A stretch of 64,000 nt of DNA from Gallaecimonas mangrovi (GCF_003367375.1 NZ_CP031416.1:2673501-2737500), one strand, 5' to 3'; shown: positions 31,661-42,455, counted from the first letter of the stretch. The notes: a model not told the origin generated them from the sequence alone. Translations and numbers: made by a program.

Positions 31661-33124
31661 ATGCAAAACAATAAAGTGCTGCTGACCAAAACGGTGAGAG
31701 CCAATAATTTGTTGTTGCAAAAGCCATGGCTGAGCGACTTGCTGCTGATATTGCTGTGGATGGCGATGTGGCGTGTTTCAGGATTAATGGAATACGCTCC
31801 TCATGCCAGCATCTGGTTTCCTCCTGCCGGCCTTTCCTTTGCCGCTTTTCTGCTGATTGGCCCGCGCGCACTACCGGCCATTATGATTTGCGCTGTCGCC
31901 AGCACTTTTGGCGAGAATATTATTTATAAAACCGGGTACGGGTGGCTGGAACTATTACGCTCTGGTGTGCTGTTTGGTACTGCGCACTGCCTGAGCTATT
32001 GGTTTGGCGCGAGCCTGGTCAACCTCTTTATACGCCGCTCTGGCCGCCATGAATTGCCACAGGTCATACTCGCCTTTTTGCTGATAGGGCCACTGACTGC
32101 ACTGTTGGCCACGTTCTGTGGCACCCAAGCCTTACAGCTTGGCGGCATTGTGACCGAATCATCGGTCAATAACATCTGGCTGGCCTGGTGGATAGGCGAC
32201 CTTATCGGCATTGTGGTGCTGACACCGCTGTTTATCGGTGCCATCAGCCGTATTTACCCCCGCTCTGGTGCCTGGCTAAGCGAAATGGGGCTGCGCCAGC
32301 CTGATGTTGAAAACTACGGCTACGTAATGAAGCTGGTGCTCAGTGCCTTGTTGCTGATTTTAGCAATGACGGCCACGGCCCAATTTCATCATCAGGAAAC
32401 CGTGTTTTCGGTGTTCTTCTTATGTATTCCACAGATGTGGATTGTTTATACCGAAAGCCCGCTGCGCGGCGCCATTAGCCTGGCACTGTTAAGCACATTA
32501 ACTGCCATTGGCATTAAAATACTTGGCCTTAACGACCACGCGCTGGTCTATCAATTTGCCATCAATGTGCTGGCCGCCAGCACCTACTTTGGGCTAACGG
32601 TGCCGGTACTGGTGTCCCATAACGTCAGGCTTCGTGAAATGGCACTGGAAGACGGCTTAACCAAGGCCGCTTCGCGCAGCCACTTTTTTGAGCAAGGCGA
32701 ACACGAGCTGCAACGAGCCCGCCACTATCGCCAGCCCATTTCGTTGGTGGTTTTTGACATTGACCACTTTAAGAACATTAACGACCGCTTCGGCCACACC
32801 GTTGGCGATAACGCACTGTTAGCGGTAGTCACCGCTGTAAAACAGCAGCTGCGCCAAGCCGATATGCTTGGCCGCTTTGGTGGTGACGAATTTATGTTGC
32901 TGCTACCGGGTAACAACTTGCAAGAGTCGATGCAAACCGCTGAAAGAATTCGCCTAACCCTGATGCAACTGACCTTACACGGCACCATTAGCGGTTTGGC
33001 TGGCAGCTTTGGTGTGGTGGAAATTGGCAGTGATGAAACCCTGATGGCCGCCTTTGAGCGGGCAGACAGGCGCCTGTTAGAGGCCAAACGTACCGGTCGC
33101 AACAAAGTGGCGGTCAGTGCCTGA
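31661..33124 (+). CDS. Membrane-bound diguanylate cyclase (MASE1-GGDEF)
   Basis: 487 residues. The N-terminal MASE1 sensor domain has about eight membrane helices (about 20-310), including SIWFPPAGLSFAAFLLIG, typical for MASE1. The C-terminal GGDEF domain (about 330-487) has an intact active site GGDEF at 407-411 (in GRFGGDEF) and an inhibitory RxxD I-site at 398-401, exactly five residues before it. It should therefore be an active, product-inhibited c-di-GMP synthase. No EAL domain. The ATG 31661 (MQNNK) is preferred to the TTG at 31640. Confidence 0.92.
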   Translation: MQNNKVLLTKTVRANNLLLQKPWLSDLLLILLWMAMWRVSGLMEYAPHASIWFPPAGLSFAAFLLIGPRALPAIMICAVASTFGENIIYKTGYGWLELLRSGVLFGTAHCLSYWFGASLVNLFIRRSGRHELPQVILAFLLIGPLTALLATFCGTQALQLGGIVTESSVNNIWLAWWIGDLIGIVVLTPLFIGAISRIYPRSGAWLSEMGLRQPDVENYGYVMKLVLSALLLILAMTATAQFHHQETVFSVFFLCIPQMWIVYTESPLRGAISLALLSTLTAIGIKILGLNDHALVYQFAINVLAASTYFGLTVPVLVSHNVRLREMALEDGLTKAASRSHFFEQGEHELQRARHYRQPISLVVFDIDHFKNINDRFGHTVGDNALLAVVTAVKQQLRQADMLGRFGGDEFMLLLPGNNLQESMQTAERIRLTLMQLTLHGTISGLAGSFGVVEIGSDETLMAAFERADRRLLEAKRTGRNKVAVSA

Positions 33125-33128
33125 GCAA

Positions 33129-33160
33129 AGAAAAACGGCCACAACAGCGGCCGTTTTTAT
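33129..33160. terminator. Bidirectional intrinsic terminator
   Basis: AAAAACGGCC-ACAACAGC-GGCCGTTTTT between the convergent GGDEF and beta-propeller genes. Confidence 0.9.
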
Positions 33161-33169
33161 TAAGAGCCG

Positions 33170-34324
33170 TTACTCATTATGCCAGTAGTAAGCCAGGCCA
33201 TCGTCACTGCCGCCCAGGATGCGCTTGCCACTGCCGGTTATCATCATTGGCCAATTCATTAAGCTGGTCTGGTAGCGCCAAAGCGCGGCGCCATTTTGGG
33301 CATCAAACAGATAAAAATGCCCGGCGGACTCTTCTTTACCTTCCGGCGCACCATCGGTTGCCGTCACAAAGCGGCCGGCTCTATCCAAGCTGATGCCAGG
33401 GTTCGCCGGATACGTCAGCGGTGCCTGCCAGGCTAAACTGGCCGTTTTGCCGTCACTTTTCACCACATACAACAGCCCTTGGTCATCACTATTGCTGATA
33501 TTCACGCCACAGGCTGCCAGCACTTGGTTCTGCTCGGTACACACCAAGTCAAGACCATAGCCAATACCCAGCCCGGCAAGCGTTGGCTGGCAACGGGCAA
33601 AAGGCGTTGCCGGGTCGTCACGGCTAAAGAGCACACAACTACCGTCGTGCAACACCGCCGCCCAAAACTGGCCGTGGTGACTCACAGCAACCCGCATCGA
33701 AGCGGTATCCACCAAACAGCCACGTAGGTGGGCTAGCTTTTCATCTTCAATATCAAAAACAAATACATAGCCTTTATCTTGATCGTAATTACGGCCCGAT
33801 ACCACCACAGTGTTGCCATCGGTAGCAATCACGGCACTGTTACCATAAAAGCTCAATTCTTCGGCATTCAGTGCCTGGCTGCTTCGCAGCGCATATTGGT
33901 CTTCTTCCCGGCGATACAGCTGCACAGTGTCAGAAAACACCGCCACCAGATAACGGCCATCGTGGTTCATCGACACCTGGTTCACCCGGCCGGGTAACGA
34001 TACATCCAGCATCACCTTACCGGTATGGCAGTCGTAGGCCTTTAAAAAACCACTGTCTTCGCTGTATTGACCGCCGCCTGCGGCGTAGTCGCCATTGTCA
34101 CTGATACAAGCCCAGAAAAAGCCCTGGGTGGCGCTAGGGCTCAAAGGCTCAGACCAAAGCGCATTACCGCGACCGTCGCAGCAATAAAAGGCAAAATCGC
34201 CTTGTCCGTATTCACTGGAGGTTCCGAACACACAGCGGTCACCGTTGTAATCAAGGGCAACACTATTGATTTGATAAGGGTTTTGAGGAGTAAAAGTCCA
34301 TTGGGGTTGGGTTTGCGCATCCAT
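33170..34324 (-). CDS. Beta-propeller (WD40/PQQ-like) repeat protein, no signal peptide
   Basis: 384 residues made of repeated four-strand blades of about 45 residues: ...INSVALDYNGDRCVFGT, ...FFWACISDNGDYAAGGGQ, ...VNQVSMNHDGRYLVAVF, ...SMRVAVSHHGQFWAAVL, ...NPGISLDRAGRFVTATD. Each has the (S/D)xxGxxxA turn of WD40/YVTN-type propellers; about seven blades fit the length. It lacks a signal sequence, so it is probably cytoplasmic. The function is unknown. It stands alone between terminators. Confidence 0.75.
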   Translation of the reverse strand: MDAQTQPQWTFTPQNPYQINSVALDYNGDRCVFGTSSEYGQGDFAFYCCDGRGNALWSEPLSPSATQGFFWACISDNGDYAAGGGQYSEDSGFLKAYDCHTGKVMLDVSLPGRVNQVSMNHDGRYLVAVFSDTVQLYRREEDQYALRSSQALNAEELSFYGNSAVIATDGNTVVVSGRNYDQDKGYVFVFDIEDEKLAHLRGCLVDTASMRVAVSHHGQFWAAVLHDGSCVLFSRDDPATPFARCQPTLAGLGIGYGLDLVCTEQNQVLAACGVNISNSDDQGLLYVVKSDGKTASLAWQAPLTYPANPGISLDRAGRFVTATDGAPEGKEESAGHFYLFDAQNGAALWRYQTSLMNWPMMITGSGKRILGGSDDGLAYYWHNE

Positions 34325-34384
34325 GTTTGCGTCCTTGTCAGCCGATAGGATCCTCGCTCAAATTAGAAAATTATTGAGTAAAGG

Positions 34385-34406
34385 TAAAGCCGCCCGAAGG
34401 CGGCCC
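34385..34406 (-). terminator. Possible terminator after the MFS gene
   Basis: GCCGCC-CGAA-GGCGGC hairpin; on the minus strand it is followed by TTTACCTTT, a poor U tract, so only a weak terminator. Confidence 0.5.
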
Positions 34407-34442
34407 TGTTATTTATGACGGTGCGCGTACCGGCTGGCGCCA

Positions 34443-35630
34443 TTATTGAGAAGGTGCCTGCGCCTGCTGCTGCTCGGTCACCCGTCCTTTTATCAGCAGT
34501 ACCAGCGCCAAGCTCGCGGCAATGCCGCCTATCAGATACACAATGCCAAAACCCTGACTGCCCACCAGCAAACCACAAAGCGGCGCCGAAACACCGTAAG
34601 CTAAATCCTGAAAAGCCGAAAAGGCACCCAGGGCGGTACCGCGTTGCTGTGGATTGATCATTTTCACCACTTCAACGCCCATGGCGGGATAAACCATGGA
34701 GCAGCCCATACCGGTAAGTAAGGCACCCAGTAACGCCATGTAACTATTACCAGCGCCCCACAACAGATATTGGCCAACGGCTTCAACAATCAAGGCACCA
34801 AAAGCCACTTTGCCGCCGCCTATTTTGTCAGGCAGATGGCCGCACAAGATGCGCACCAACACAAAACCGCCACCAAAGCAGGTTAGGCCCCAGCCGGCAT
34901 GGGCCCAATGCTGGCTGTCAAAATACTGGGTAATAAAAGCGCCCAATAGCGCAAAGCCCACCCCTTGCAGGCCAACAACGGCGCCCAGTGCCCAAATGGA
35001 TTTAACCACCTTGAAAAAGGGCTCTCGCTTGCCTGGAATGGGTTTGGATGACGGCAAAGGCCGGATGGCAAACCACCCTATCAGGGGTAGCAAAGCGCAC
35101 ACGGCCATCAAAGCAATAAAGCCCCACTTTTGGTAAATCCAAAGCCCGACAGGGCCGCCAAGGGCAAAAGCGCCGTACATGCCCATGCCAAGCCAGGCCA
35201 TTACCCGGCCGGAACGAGCCGGGCCCATCAAGCCAATTCCCCAGCTAACCATGCCAACGATGGTAAAACTTTCACCCACACCAAGCAGCAACCGCCCTAA
35301 CAGCAGCACGCCGTAACTCAATAGCGGGCTTAACCAATGGGACAACATGCAAATGAGCCCGGCGACGCAATAGATAATTAGCCCCCATTGCATGGATTTT
35401 TTGCCGCCTCGGCCGTCGGCAAGGTCGCCTGCGGGGCCGCGAGTGAGCAATGTTGATAAAAAGGCAATACCGACCGCAAGGCCACCTAAGTCGGCTCCCA
35501 GCCCAAGATGCTGATGGGTATAGCCAGACAAAACCGGTAGCGGCATGGCCACGGCCAGATACGACAAGGTCAATGCCAAGATCAACTTGATCACGTCAAG
35601 CTGGGCATCATTTTTATCTGATTGGGTCAT
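34443..35630 (-). CDS. Major facilitator superfamily transporter
   Basis: 395 residues with 12 predicted membrane helices. The MFS motif A after helix 2 reads GDLADGRGGKK, and the family-typical VGESFTIVGMVSWGIGLMG follows (about 115). The arrangement resembles E. coli YfcJ/YhhS-type arabinose-efflux relatives, but the substrate cannot be told. The start ATG at 35630 has CAGGAGA upstream; a start 16 codons earlier lacks a ribosome site. Confidence 0.88.
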   Translation of the reverse strand: MTQSDKNDAQLDVIKLILALTLSYLAVAMPLPVLSGYTHQHLGLGADLGGLAVGIAFLSTLLTRGPAGDLADGRGGKKSMQWGLIIYCVAGLICMLSHWLSPLLSYGVLLLGRLLLGVGESFTIVGMVSWGIGLMGPARSGRVMAWLGMGMYGAFALGGPVGLWIYQKWGFIALMAVCALLPLIGWFAIRPLPSSKPIPGKREPFFKVVKSIWALGAVVGLQGVGFALLGAFITQYFDSQHWAHAGWGLTCFGGGFVLVRILCGHLPDKIGGGKVAFGALIVEAVGQYLLWGAGNSYMALLGALLTGMGCSMVYPAMGVEVVKMINPQQRGTALGAFSAFQDLAYGVSAPLCGLLVGSQGFGIVYLIGGIAASLALVLLIKGRVTEQQQAQAPSQ

Positions 35631-35785
35631 AAAGCGGTCTCCTGATTGAAACCGCTGACAGGCGGGACGTTTAGACACAACAACGCACTCCGCCGATCAA
35701 CGGTGGATGTGCGTTGGTTAACGTTAAACGCTTACGGCTGAAATATTCAGCACTGTTAGGCTACCAAATTAGGTTTAGTTGTCAA

Positions 35786-36211
35786 TCACTTGGCAAAGAG
35801 TTGATTCATATCTTTGAAAGCTTTGAACTCTAAAGCATTGCCACAAGGGTCATAAAAAAACATCGTTGCCTGCTCGCCTACCTGGCCTTTAAAACGAATA
35901 TAAGGCTCGATAACAAACTGGGTGTTGTAAGACTGCAAACGCTCAACCAGGGCGTGCCACTGCTGCCATTCTAAAACCACCCCAAAATGCGGTACCGGCA
36001 CCTCATGGCCATCAACCGGGTTGGTATGGGCACTATCTTGGGAAGCGGTTTTAGGATGCTCGTGGATAACCAATTGGTGGCCAAAAAAATCGAAATCGAC
36101 CCATTGTTCACTTGAGCGGCCTTCGCTAAGCCCAAATACCTCACCATAAAAGCGCCGGGCAGCGGCAAGGTCGTATACGGGAATGGCTAAATGAAAAGGT
36201 GACAAAGGCAT
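35786..36211 (-). CDS. VOC (glyoxalase/dioxygenase) family protein
   Basis: 141 residues with two beta-alpha-beta-beta-beta modules. Likely metal-ligand positions are His6 ([10 protein letters not shown]), a His in the middle (PHFGVV) and a Glu near the end (NALEFKAF). These fit an extradiol-dioxygenase/glyoxalase-like fold; [12 protein letters not shown] is a standard VOC helix. The start ATG at 36211 follows GGAGACG; an earlier ATG at 36280 would run through the intergenic promoter region. Divergent from a LysR regulator that probably controls it. Confidence 0.87.
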   Translation of the reverse strand: MPLSPFHLAIPVYDLAAARRFYGEVFGLSEGRSSEQWVDFDFFGHQLVIHEHPKTASQDSAHTNPVDGHEVPVPHFGVVLEWQQWHALVERLQSYNTQFVIEPYIRFKGQVGEQATMFFYDPCGNALEFKAFKDMNQLFAK

Positions 36212-36324
36212 AACGTCTCCATACCAGTGGTCAAGGTTAAAGAACACAATATACGGCGGGTTTTTATTGAGAAAAATCAATATATAATTGCACCATACAC
36301 AAATTTAATTTGCGAATTAAAGCG

Positions 36325-37221
36325 ATGCTTCGCGAACTCAACACCTTTGCCGTTGTGGCCCAAGAAGGCACTTTTGCAGCGGCTGGCCAAAAAATTGGCC
36401 TGACCCAAGCCGCCGTTAGCGCCCAAATGCAGCGCCTGGAAACTGAACTGGGTATCACCCTTTTCGACCGCAGTGGCCGCGCCGCCAAGTTAAACCGGCA
36501 AGGTCAGCAACTGCTGCCGGAAATACAGGCGCTGCTGCGCCAGTTTCAGCAGCTGGGAAACAAACCGCAGGCTCCGGCCCTAAAGCCACAACTCACCCTG
36601 GGGGCCATCGTCTCCATTCAGCGCACCTTATTACCGCAAGTGTTGCTGCGCTTTCACCGCCACAACACGCGTTTTCGCACCCGGGTGGTGCCTGGCATGT
36701 CCTTTGACTTGATAAATCAGGTTGATGCTGACGAGCTGGATTTGGCCGTGGTTATCAAACCGCCCTTTTCGTTGGCTAATGAACTGACCTGGACGCCACT
36801 ACTGCAAGAGCCTTATCAGTTGCTGGTGCCACGCCAGTTGGCCAATGCCAGCCCGATAGAGCTTATGTCGCAACAGCCTTTTATTCGTTACGAACATACC
36901 TCATTTGGCGGCCGCCAAGTTGACCGCTACCTGCGCGAGCAAGGTATTGACGTTAACGAGGTTTGTGAAATTGATGAGCTTGATACGTTGGTAACCTTAG
37001 TGGCAAAAGGCTTAGGGGTTGCAATAGTGCCGCAGACCCTTAGCTGGCGGCGCTGGCCGGCGGCGGTAACGGCGCTCGATTTAGGTGAGCAGCGCTTTTA
37101 CCGCCAGCTAGGTTTGGTTCATAAGGCTGATAAGGCTCAAGCAGAGGTGTTAGCCGAGCTTAAACAGCACTTTGTAGCAGAGTTAAAAAAAGCCGCGCCA
37201 GCTGACACTGACACGGCTTGA
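36325..37221 (+). CDS. LysR-family transcriptional regulator
   Basis: 298 residues. The N-terminal winged helix LRELNTFAVVAQEGTFAAAGQKIGLTQAAVSAQMQRLE (about 2-40) is a textbook LysR HTH, followed by FDRSGRAAKLNRQGQQLLPE and a periplasmic-binding-like effector domain (about 90-290). It is divergent from the VOC gene across 113 bases, the usual layout for a regulator of its neighbour. The ATG at 36325 is preferred over the in-frame TTG at 36310. Confidence 0.92.
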   Translation: MLRELNTFAVVAQEGTFAAAGQKIGLTQAAVSAQMQRLETELGITLFDRSGRAAKLNRQGQQLLPEIQALLRQFQQLGNKPQAPALKPQLTLGAIVSIQRTLLPQVLLRFHRHNTRFRTRVVPGMSFDLINQVDADELDLAVVIKPPFSLANELTWTPLLQEPYQLLVPRQLANASPIELMSQQPFIRYEHTSFGGRQVDRYLREQGIDVNEVCEIDELDTLVTLVAKGLGVAIVPQTLSWRRWPAAVTALDLGEQRFYRQLGLVHKADKAQAEVLAELKQHFVAELKKAAPADTDTA

Positions 37222-37239
37222 TGGCCGAACCGACGTTTA

Positions 37240-38913
37240 TTAGACCTTGTTCGGTAACTGATAACCGGCGACCAAAGATTCCATGTTATTCGCTTCTTGC
37301 TTAAGGCTGCCGCTGGCTTCAAGCAATTGGTTGATAACCCGCTCGGTTTCTTCAACCGAGTCACGAATACCAAGAAGGTTACGGTTCACCTCTTCGGTCA
37401 CCTGACTTTGCTGCTCGGCCGCGGCAGCAATTTGCGTACTGTGATCAGCCACTTGGGCGGTTTTTTCATTGATCACATCAAATTCCTGACGGGATGCTTC
37501 AACATTTTCCAAGGTTTTGTCTGCGGTATTGGCTGACTCGCGCATACGCAATACCGCGGTATCGGCCTGGTTGCCTAAACCTTTTATTACTTGCGCAATA
37601 TCTTGGGTCGTTTTTTGGGAATGGCCCGCCAACTGCCGTACTTCGTCAGCTACAACAGCAAAACCGCGGCCTTGCTCACCGGCACGCGCCGCTTCAATGG
37701 CGGCGTTTAGGGCCAGCAGGTTGGTTTGTTCGGAAATGCCATCAATCGCATCGGTTAACTTGCCGATTTGTTTGACCCCTTGATTGACCTCTTCCACCGC
37801 CTGGGCGCTATTGGCCATATCTTCGGCTAACGAACGAACCGCATCGATAATTTGTTCAAGGGTCGTCATACCTTTACTGACCAAGTCAGAGGCATGCTGG
37901 GTGTCAGCGGCGCTGGCCTGGGCATTGTTGGCAACTTCTTGCGTGGAGCCGGCCATTTGTTCCAAAGCCGAAGCCAAGGTTTCCAAGCGTTGGCGCTGCG
38001 ATAAAATCGCTTCGCCTACCTGGCTCATGCCGCTGTCCATTTGTACCGAGGCGCTGGCCAGTGTCATGGCACTGCTGCGCTGGGTATGCAGTACCTCTGC
38101 TAGCGCTTTACGGGTGTCGTCCAGGCCAATAGAGACTTCGGCAAACTCATCTTTACCACGCAGCGCTGTTGATTTGCTCAAGTCGCGCCGGCCGATGCTG
38201 CCCAGGCCTTGCATCAGTTCTTTTACCCGGCCCTTAATGGTTTTATTCACCGCAAAGATCCAAAGGCTTAGCACCACAATGGCGATCAGCAGTGAGATCA
38301 CACTGTCGGTTAAAAAGCTGGTCATTTCTTTGTCGGCGGCATCGAGGTAAACGCCGCCAATCAAGATGTAATCACCAACAGGTACAACGTAGGAGTCTTT
38401 GATTACGCTGCCGGTGCCGGGCTTGATATAGCTGTAACGGAGCCTGGCAGGTACGCCGGTACGGCCTACTTTGGTCACCGCGTCGCGAAGGCCCAAGTCA
38501 CTGTTTTCCAGTGAACGCTCTGACATCTGCGCCCCTTCCCTGGACAATTTAGGCGGGAAGATGGTGAGGTGGCCGTCGTGGCTGACTAAAAACAGATAGC
38601 CACTTTTGTCTTGCCCCCAACGCGCGTTGTAAAGAATTTCTCTGGCACGGCTCAAAAAATGTTCGGGGTCAGACTTGGCAATCGCCTTTAATACCCCTTG
38701 GTAGCCCTCAACCTGGTCAACCAGCTTGCTGTCAATCAGCTCCATCACTGAACTGCGGGTTTTATACGCGTTATACAGCGAGGAGATGGCTACGCTGATC
38801 ACCACCAGGATCAGTAGCAATAACATCTTTTGCGATAAGTTCAGGCGGGCAGAAAAACGCTGCCAAAGACCTTCGTTGTTGGGTCGGTCAAACCCGGGAG
38901 ATACAGCATGCAT
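37240..38913 (-). CDS. Methyl-accepting chemotaxis protein with Cache domain (copy A)
   Basis: 557 residues: N-terminal membrane helix (about 23-45), a periplasmic single-Cache (sCache_2-like) ligand domain (about 50-190, with [17 protein letters not shown] and [16 protein letters not shown]), second membrane helix (about 200-220), HAMP, and a cytoplasmic signalling domain. The conserved hairpin tip [37 protein letters not shown] is intact. The start at 38913 (MHAVSPG) aligns with the start of the neighbouring paralogue; earlier in-frame codons exist. Ligand unknown; small organic acids are common for this domain. Confidence 0.93.
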   Translation of the reverse strand: MHAVSPGFDRPNNEGLWQRFSARLNLSQKMLLLLILVVISVAISSLYNAYKTRSSVMELIDSKLVDQVEGYQGVLKAIAKSDPEHFLSRAREILYNARWGQDKSGYLFLVSHDGHLTIFPPKLSREGAQMSERSLENSDLGLRDAVTKVGRTGVPARLRYSYIKPGTGSVIKDSYVVPVGDYILIGGVYLDAADKEMTSFLTDSVISLLIAIVVLSLWIFAVNKTIKGRVKELMQGLGSIGRRDLSKSTALRGKDEFAEVSIGLDDTRKALAEVLHTQRSSAMTLASASVQMDSGMSQVGEAILSQRQRLETLASALEQMAGSTQEVANNAQASAADTQHASDLVSKGMTTLEQIIDAVRSLAEDMANSAQAVEEVNQGVKQIGKLTDAIDGISEQTNLLALNAAIEAARAGEQGRGFAVVADEVRQLAGHSQKTTQDIAQVIKGLGNQADTAVLRMRESANTADKTLENVEASRQEFDVINEKTAQVADHSTQIAAAAEQQSQVTEEVNRNLLGIRDSVEETERVINQLLEASGSLKQEANNMESLVAGYQLPNKV

Positions 38914-39041
38914 AAACAACTCATCCATCAATAAACGTTGGGGGGTAAGCAAGCGATTCGAGGGTAAATTAGCAAATTACGAAAAAAAGCAAGCAGAGTG
39001 CCTAGTATTGTAAGGCGACGAGGAGCGATAAACATATAAAT

Positions 39042-39075
39042 GTTTAAGACTGGTCAGAGCAGACCAGCCTTAAAC
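39042..39075. other. Long stem-loop between the two chemoreceptor genes
   Basis: GTTTAAG-AC-TGGTC-loop-GACCA-GC-CTTAAAC, two perfect stems of 7 and 5 bp with a symmetric internal loop. It lies just after the copy B stop. There is no T run, so it may be a processing or partial termination structure. Confidence 0.5.
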
Positions 39076-39083
39076 TGAAGCGG

Positions 39084-40754
39084 TTATCGCTCAAGGCGAT
39101 AACTTTCCACCAGTTGCTCCATGTTTTGCGCCTCCCCTTTCAAACTGCTGCTGGCACTGTGCAATTCATTAACCACGGTTTCGGTTTCTTCAACTGCGTC
39201 ACGAATGCCAATGAGGTTTTGGCTAACTTCTTCGGTCACCAAGCTTTGCTCTTCGGAAGCGGCAGCGATTTGCGTACTGTGGTCAGCAATCAGTGTGGCT
39301 TTGTCATTAATGGCGTTAAATTCACTGCGCGCCGCTTCCACCTCAGCCATGGTTTGCTCGGCGGCTTTTACCGCGCCATGCATCATGGTGACAGCTTGGC
39401 CAGTATGGCCAGTCAGGCTATTGATAACATTCGCGATATCTTGCGTTGTGCGCTGCGAATGCCCCGCTAGTTGCCGCACTTCATCGGCCACCACCGCAAA
39501 ACCTCGGCCCTGCTCACCGGCGCGAGCAGCTTCAATGGCGGCATTGAGCGCCAACAGATTGGTTTGCTCGGCAATACCATTAATGGCAGAGGCCAGTTTG
39601 CCAATCTCGCTAACCCCTTGTTCTACTTCATCCACCGCCGATGCCGTGCTGTTCATATCTTCAGACAAGCGATGCACGGCGCTGATAATGCCATCAAGGG
39701 TTGTCATCCCCTCGGCAACCATACGGGCTGTGTGTTGGGTATCAGTGGCACTGGCCTGGGCATTCTTGGCCACTTCTTGGGTGGAACTGGCCATTTGCTC
39801 AAGTGCCGACGCCAAGGTTTCCAAACGCTGGCGCTGTGAAACCACCGCAGCACTGACCTGAACCATACCGTTGTCCATTTGGGTTGAGGTGCTGGCCAGT
39901 GTTACAGCGCTGGTGCGCTGGGCATTGAGTACATCAGACAACGCCAGGCGCGTGGTTTCCAGGCCTCTGGCCACCTCGGCAAATTCATCCTTGCCGTGCA
40001 GCAGCGCTGATTGGCTCAAGTCTCTTTCGCTAATGCGAGCAAGACCGGTCATAACCCGTTTCACCCGCACTTTAATGGCCTTATTAAGGCTCATGATCCA
40101 AAGCCCCAGCAGTGCCAGGGAACAGGCTAAAGCCAACAGGCTGCGCACCAAGAGCTGATGCATTTGCTTGTCGGCAGCATCAAGGTAAACACCGCCCGCT
40201 AACAGGTAGGGGCCAACCGGCACCACGTACACATCCTTAAGCACCTTGCCGCCACCCGGCTTTTGATAGCGATAACGCATTAAGGTCGGGGTTTTGGTTT
40301 GCCCAATCTCAGCAAGACCCTGGTTTAAATTCTTGCTGCGTCCTTCCAGCGCCACCGGGTCGGCAAAGCCTCCTTCCCGGCTCTTGTTCGGTGGATATAT
40401 CGCTAATTCACCGCTGCTTTTCGTTAAAAACAGATAATCACTGTTGTCTTCACCCCAGCGAGCGGTTTCTAACACCTGGCGGCTCTTTTGCAGAAAATGC
40501 GCCGGATCTTGGTCATAAAACTGCTGCAAAAGCTTTTGGTAGCTGTCGACCTGGCTTTCAAGCCCCGTGTCGATAACCTCACGAATGGATTCGCGCGTTT
40601 CCAGGCCGTTAAAGGCATTGGTGGCCACCACACCAAGGGTGATAAGCCCCATCAAAAGCAGCATTTTTTGTGACAAGCGATAACGAGCAGACAGTCTGTC
40701 CCACCAACTGTCCTCATTTATCACTGATACCGCACCACGAGAAGCCGACTGCAT
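39084..40754 (-). CDS. Methyl-accepting chemotaxis protein with Cache domain (copy B)
   Basis: 556 residues, same architecture as copy A and similar throughout ([14 protein letters not shown] at the N-terminus; periplasmic [17 protein letters not shown] and [16 protein letters not shown]; identical [14 protein letters not shown]-type tip here as [24 protein letters not shown]). The sensor domains differ more than the signalling domains, suggesting tandem duplication followed by ligand divergence. ATG 40754 is preceded by GAGGG. It lies upstream of copy A on the same strand. Confidence 0.93.
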   Translation of the reverse strand: MQSASRGAVSVINEDSWWDRLSARYRLSQKMLLLMGLITLGVVATNAFNGLETRESIREVIDTGLESQVDSYQKLLQQFYDQDPAHFLQKSRQVLETARWGEDNSDYLFLTKSSGELAIYPPNKSREGGFADPVALEGRSKNLNQGLAEIGQTKTPTLMRYRYQKPGGGKVLKDVYVVPVGPYLLAGGVYLDAADKQMHQLLVRSLLALACSLALLGLWIMSLNKAIKVRVKRVMTGLARISERDLSQSALLHGKDEFAEVARGLETTRLALSDVLNAQRTSAVTLASTSTQMDNGMVQVSAAVVSQRQRLETLASALEQMASSTQEVAKNAQASATDTQHTARMVAEGMTTLDGIISAVHRLSEDMNSTASAVDEVEQGVSEIGKLASAINGIAEQTNLLALNAAIEAARAGEQGRGFAVVADEVRQLAGHSQRTTQDIANVINSLTGHTGQAVTMMHGAVKAAEQTMAEVEAARSEFNAINDKATLIADHSTQIAAASEEQSLVTEEVSQNLIGIRDAVEETETVVNELHSASSSLKGEAQNMEQLVESYRLER

Positions 40755-40957
40755 AAAACCCTCACAACCCAAAATCAAGGGAAAACATTAAAATTCAAAA
40801 AGTTAAAGGCGGGATTGGCTGTAAAAGCACCCTTGATGGCCGCGGTTTATAGCCGATGGCAACCGCTGACCGAGTCTGCATCGGCCGTATGCAAAAAAGA
40901 TGTAGGCCAATATTCACCAAAAAATTGACCTAAATCATAAAGATAGAAATAAAAATC

Positions 40958-40987
40958 GTACAAAAAAGCCGCAATTAATGCGGCTGG
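40958..40987 (-). terminator. Intrinsic terminator after uxuB
   Basis: On the minus strand AGCCGC-ATTAATT-GCGGCT followed by TTTTTTG, 27 bases after the uxuB stop. Confidence 0.85.
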
Positions 40988-41012
40988 GTTTCTTTTACAG
41001 GCAGCAACCTTG

Positions 41013-42455
41013 CTACAAATGCAATTTGGCCGTCGCGAGAGTCATTCCGGCCAGGCGCTGATAAGCGGCATGAAGTTCGGCAATAAATACCGGATTATCG
41101 GCCAATTCACCGAAAACGCTTGTTAAGGCTAAAAAGTCAGCCACTGTCTCACAGGCCAGCAGTGAAGGAGCAATGGGGTCAACCACTTTGCCGCCGCATT
41201 GCCGCTGGCGCTGAATAAAGTGCAGCCAGGCTGCCACCGCAACACAGAGCCGCTTGATGCTGCGCCCCTGCTTTAGATTGTCTTTGACAGTCGCAAGCAG
41301 CCTGAACGGCAGCTTTTGCGAACCGTCCCAGGCAATTTGCGCCAGTAAATGGCGAATATAAGGATTGCGGTACCGTTCAATAATGGCGCTAGCGTAGGCG
41401 TTTATATCCAGCGCGTCGGGCACGGATAACGATGGCGCAATCTCCTCGCTGACCAGTGCTTCAATAAAGAACGCCAGCGCCGGTTGGTTTATGGCGTCAT
41501 ACACCGTTTCGAGGCCCAGTAAACTGCCCAAATAGGCCAAGGCAGAATGGGTGCCATTTAATAGCCTTAGCTTGGCTTGCTCATAAGGTGCGACGTTGCC
41601 GGTAAAGGTAACGCCAACCTTGTCTAGCGCAGGCTTTGGCCCACTGAAATTGTCTTCAATCACCCACTGGCAAAAGGCCTCACGTTTAATAGGCCAGGCA
41701 TCACCAACCCCTAGCGTCGCGGCGACATCGGCCTTTAAAGCGGCATCTGATGCCGGCGTTATGGCATCGACCATGCAGCAGGGAAAGGCAACATGGTGTG
41801 TTATCCACTGGCTAAGGGCCGGGTCAAGGTATTGCGCCATAGCCAACACCGCGCTCTTTAACTTGTGGCCGTTATCGCTGAGGTTATCGCAGCTCAGCAC
41901 AGTGAGGCCCAAAGTGCCTTGGTTAAAACGGCGCTTAAGGGCCGCCACCAAAAAGCCAATAGCGGACACTGGATTGTCGATGTCGGCCAAATCCGCTTGA
42001 ATATCAGGGTGCTGCCAATCAAGCCCGCTGCCGTCCAAGCAATAGCCCTTCTCGGTAACGGTAAGGGTAACAAGGTGGGTGTCAGGGCTTGCCATTCGCG
42101 CCAAGATGGCGGCGTTATCAGCAGGGGCGGCAAGTAATTCGCTAAAAGCCCCTATCACGCGATACCGCGGTTCACGCTCTTGTATCGCCAAGGTATAGAG
42201 ATTGTCTTGCTGGCCAAGGGCCGCTTTCAGCGAGGCTGAGCGCAAAGATACGCCGCAAATGCCCCAGCGATTATCCGTTGCCAGCAGGCTGTCGATATAG
42301 GCGGCCTGATGGGCGCGATGAAAGGCCCCCGGGCCAAGGTGGACAATGCCCGTTTTAATGGTTTGGCGCTGATAACAAGGCTTAATAACGGCCTTTGGCA
42401 GTGAAGCCAGCGCTGCATTGGTAAGCGGCGCTTTTGGAGTTGTATCACTGCTCAT
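41013..42455 (-). CDS. uxuB: Mannitol dehydrogenase family protein, probably fructuronate reductase
   Basis: 480 residues, polyol-specific long-chain dehydrogenase. N-terminal Rossmann start IVHLGPGAFHRAHQAAYIDSLL (about 35-57), VSLRSASLKAALGQQDNLYTL, and the C-terminal domain with LRLLNGTHSALAYLGSLLG and RYRNPYIRHLL around the catalytic Lys/Asn/His region. Pairing with uxaC indicates D-fructuronate to D-mannonate reduction in glucuronate use, rather than mannitol oxidation. The ATG overlaps the uxaC stop by four bases. No uxuA, kinase or transporter gene is next to it. Confidence 0.85.
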   Translation of the reverse strand: MSSDTTPKAPLTNAALASLPKAVIKPCYQRQTIKTGIVHLGPGAFHRAHQAAYIDSLLATDNRWGICGVSLRSASLKAALGQQDNLYTLAIQEREPRYRVIGAFSELLAAPADNAAILARMASPDTHLVTLTVTEKGYCLDGSGLDWQHPDIQADLADIDNPVSAIGFLVAALKRRFNQGTLGLTVLSCDNLSDNGHKLKSAVLAMAQYLDPALSQWITHHVAFPCCMVDAITPASDAALKADVAATLGVGDAWPIKREAFCQWVIEDNFSGPKPALDKVGVTFTGNVAPYEQAKLRLLNGTHSALAYLGSLLGLETVYDAINQPALAFFIEALVSEEIAPSLSVPDALDINAYASAIIERYRNPYIRHLLAQIAWDGSQKLPFRLLATVKDNLKQGRSIKRLCVAVAAWLHFIQRQRQCGGKVVDPIAPSLLACETVADFLALTSVFGELADNPVFIAELHAAYQRLAGMTLATAKLHL

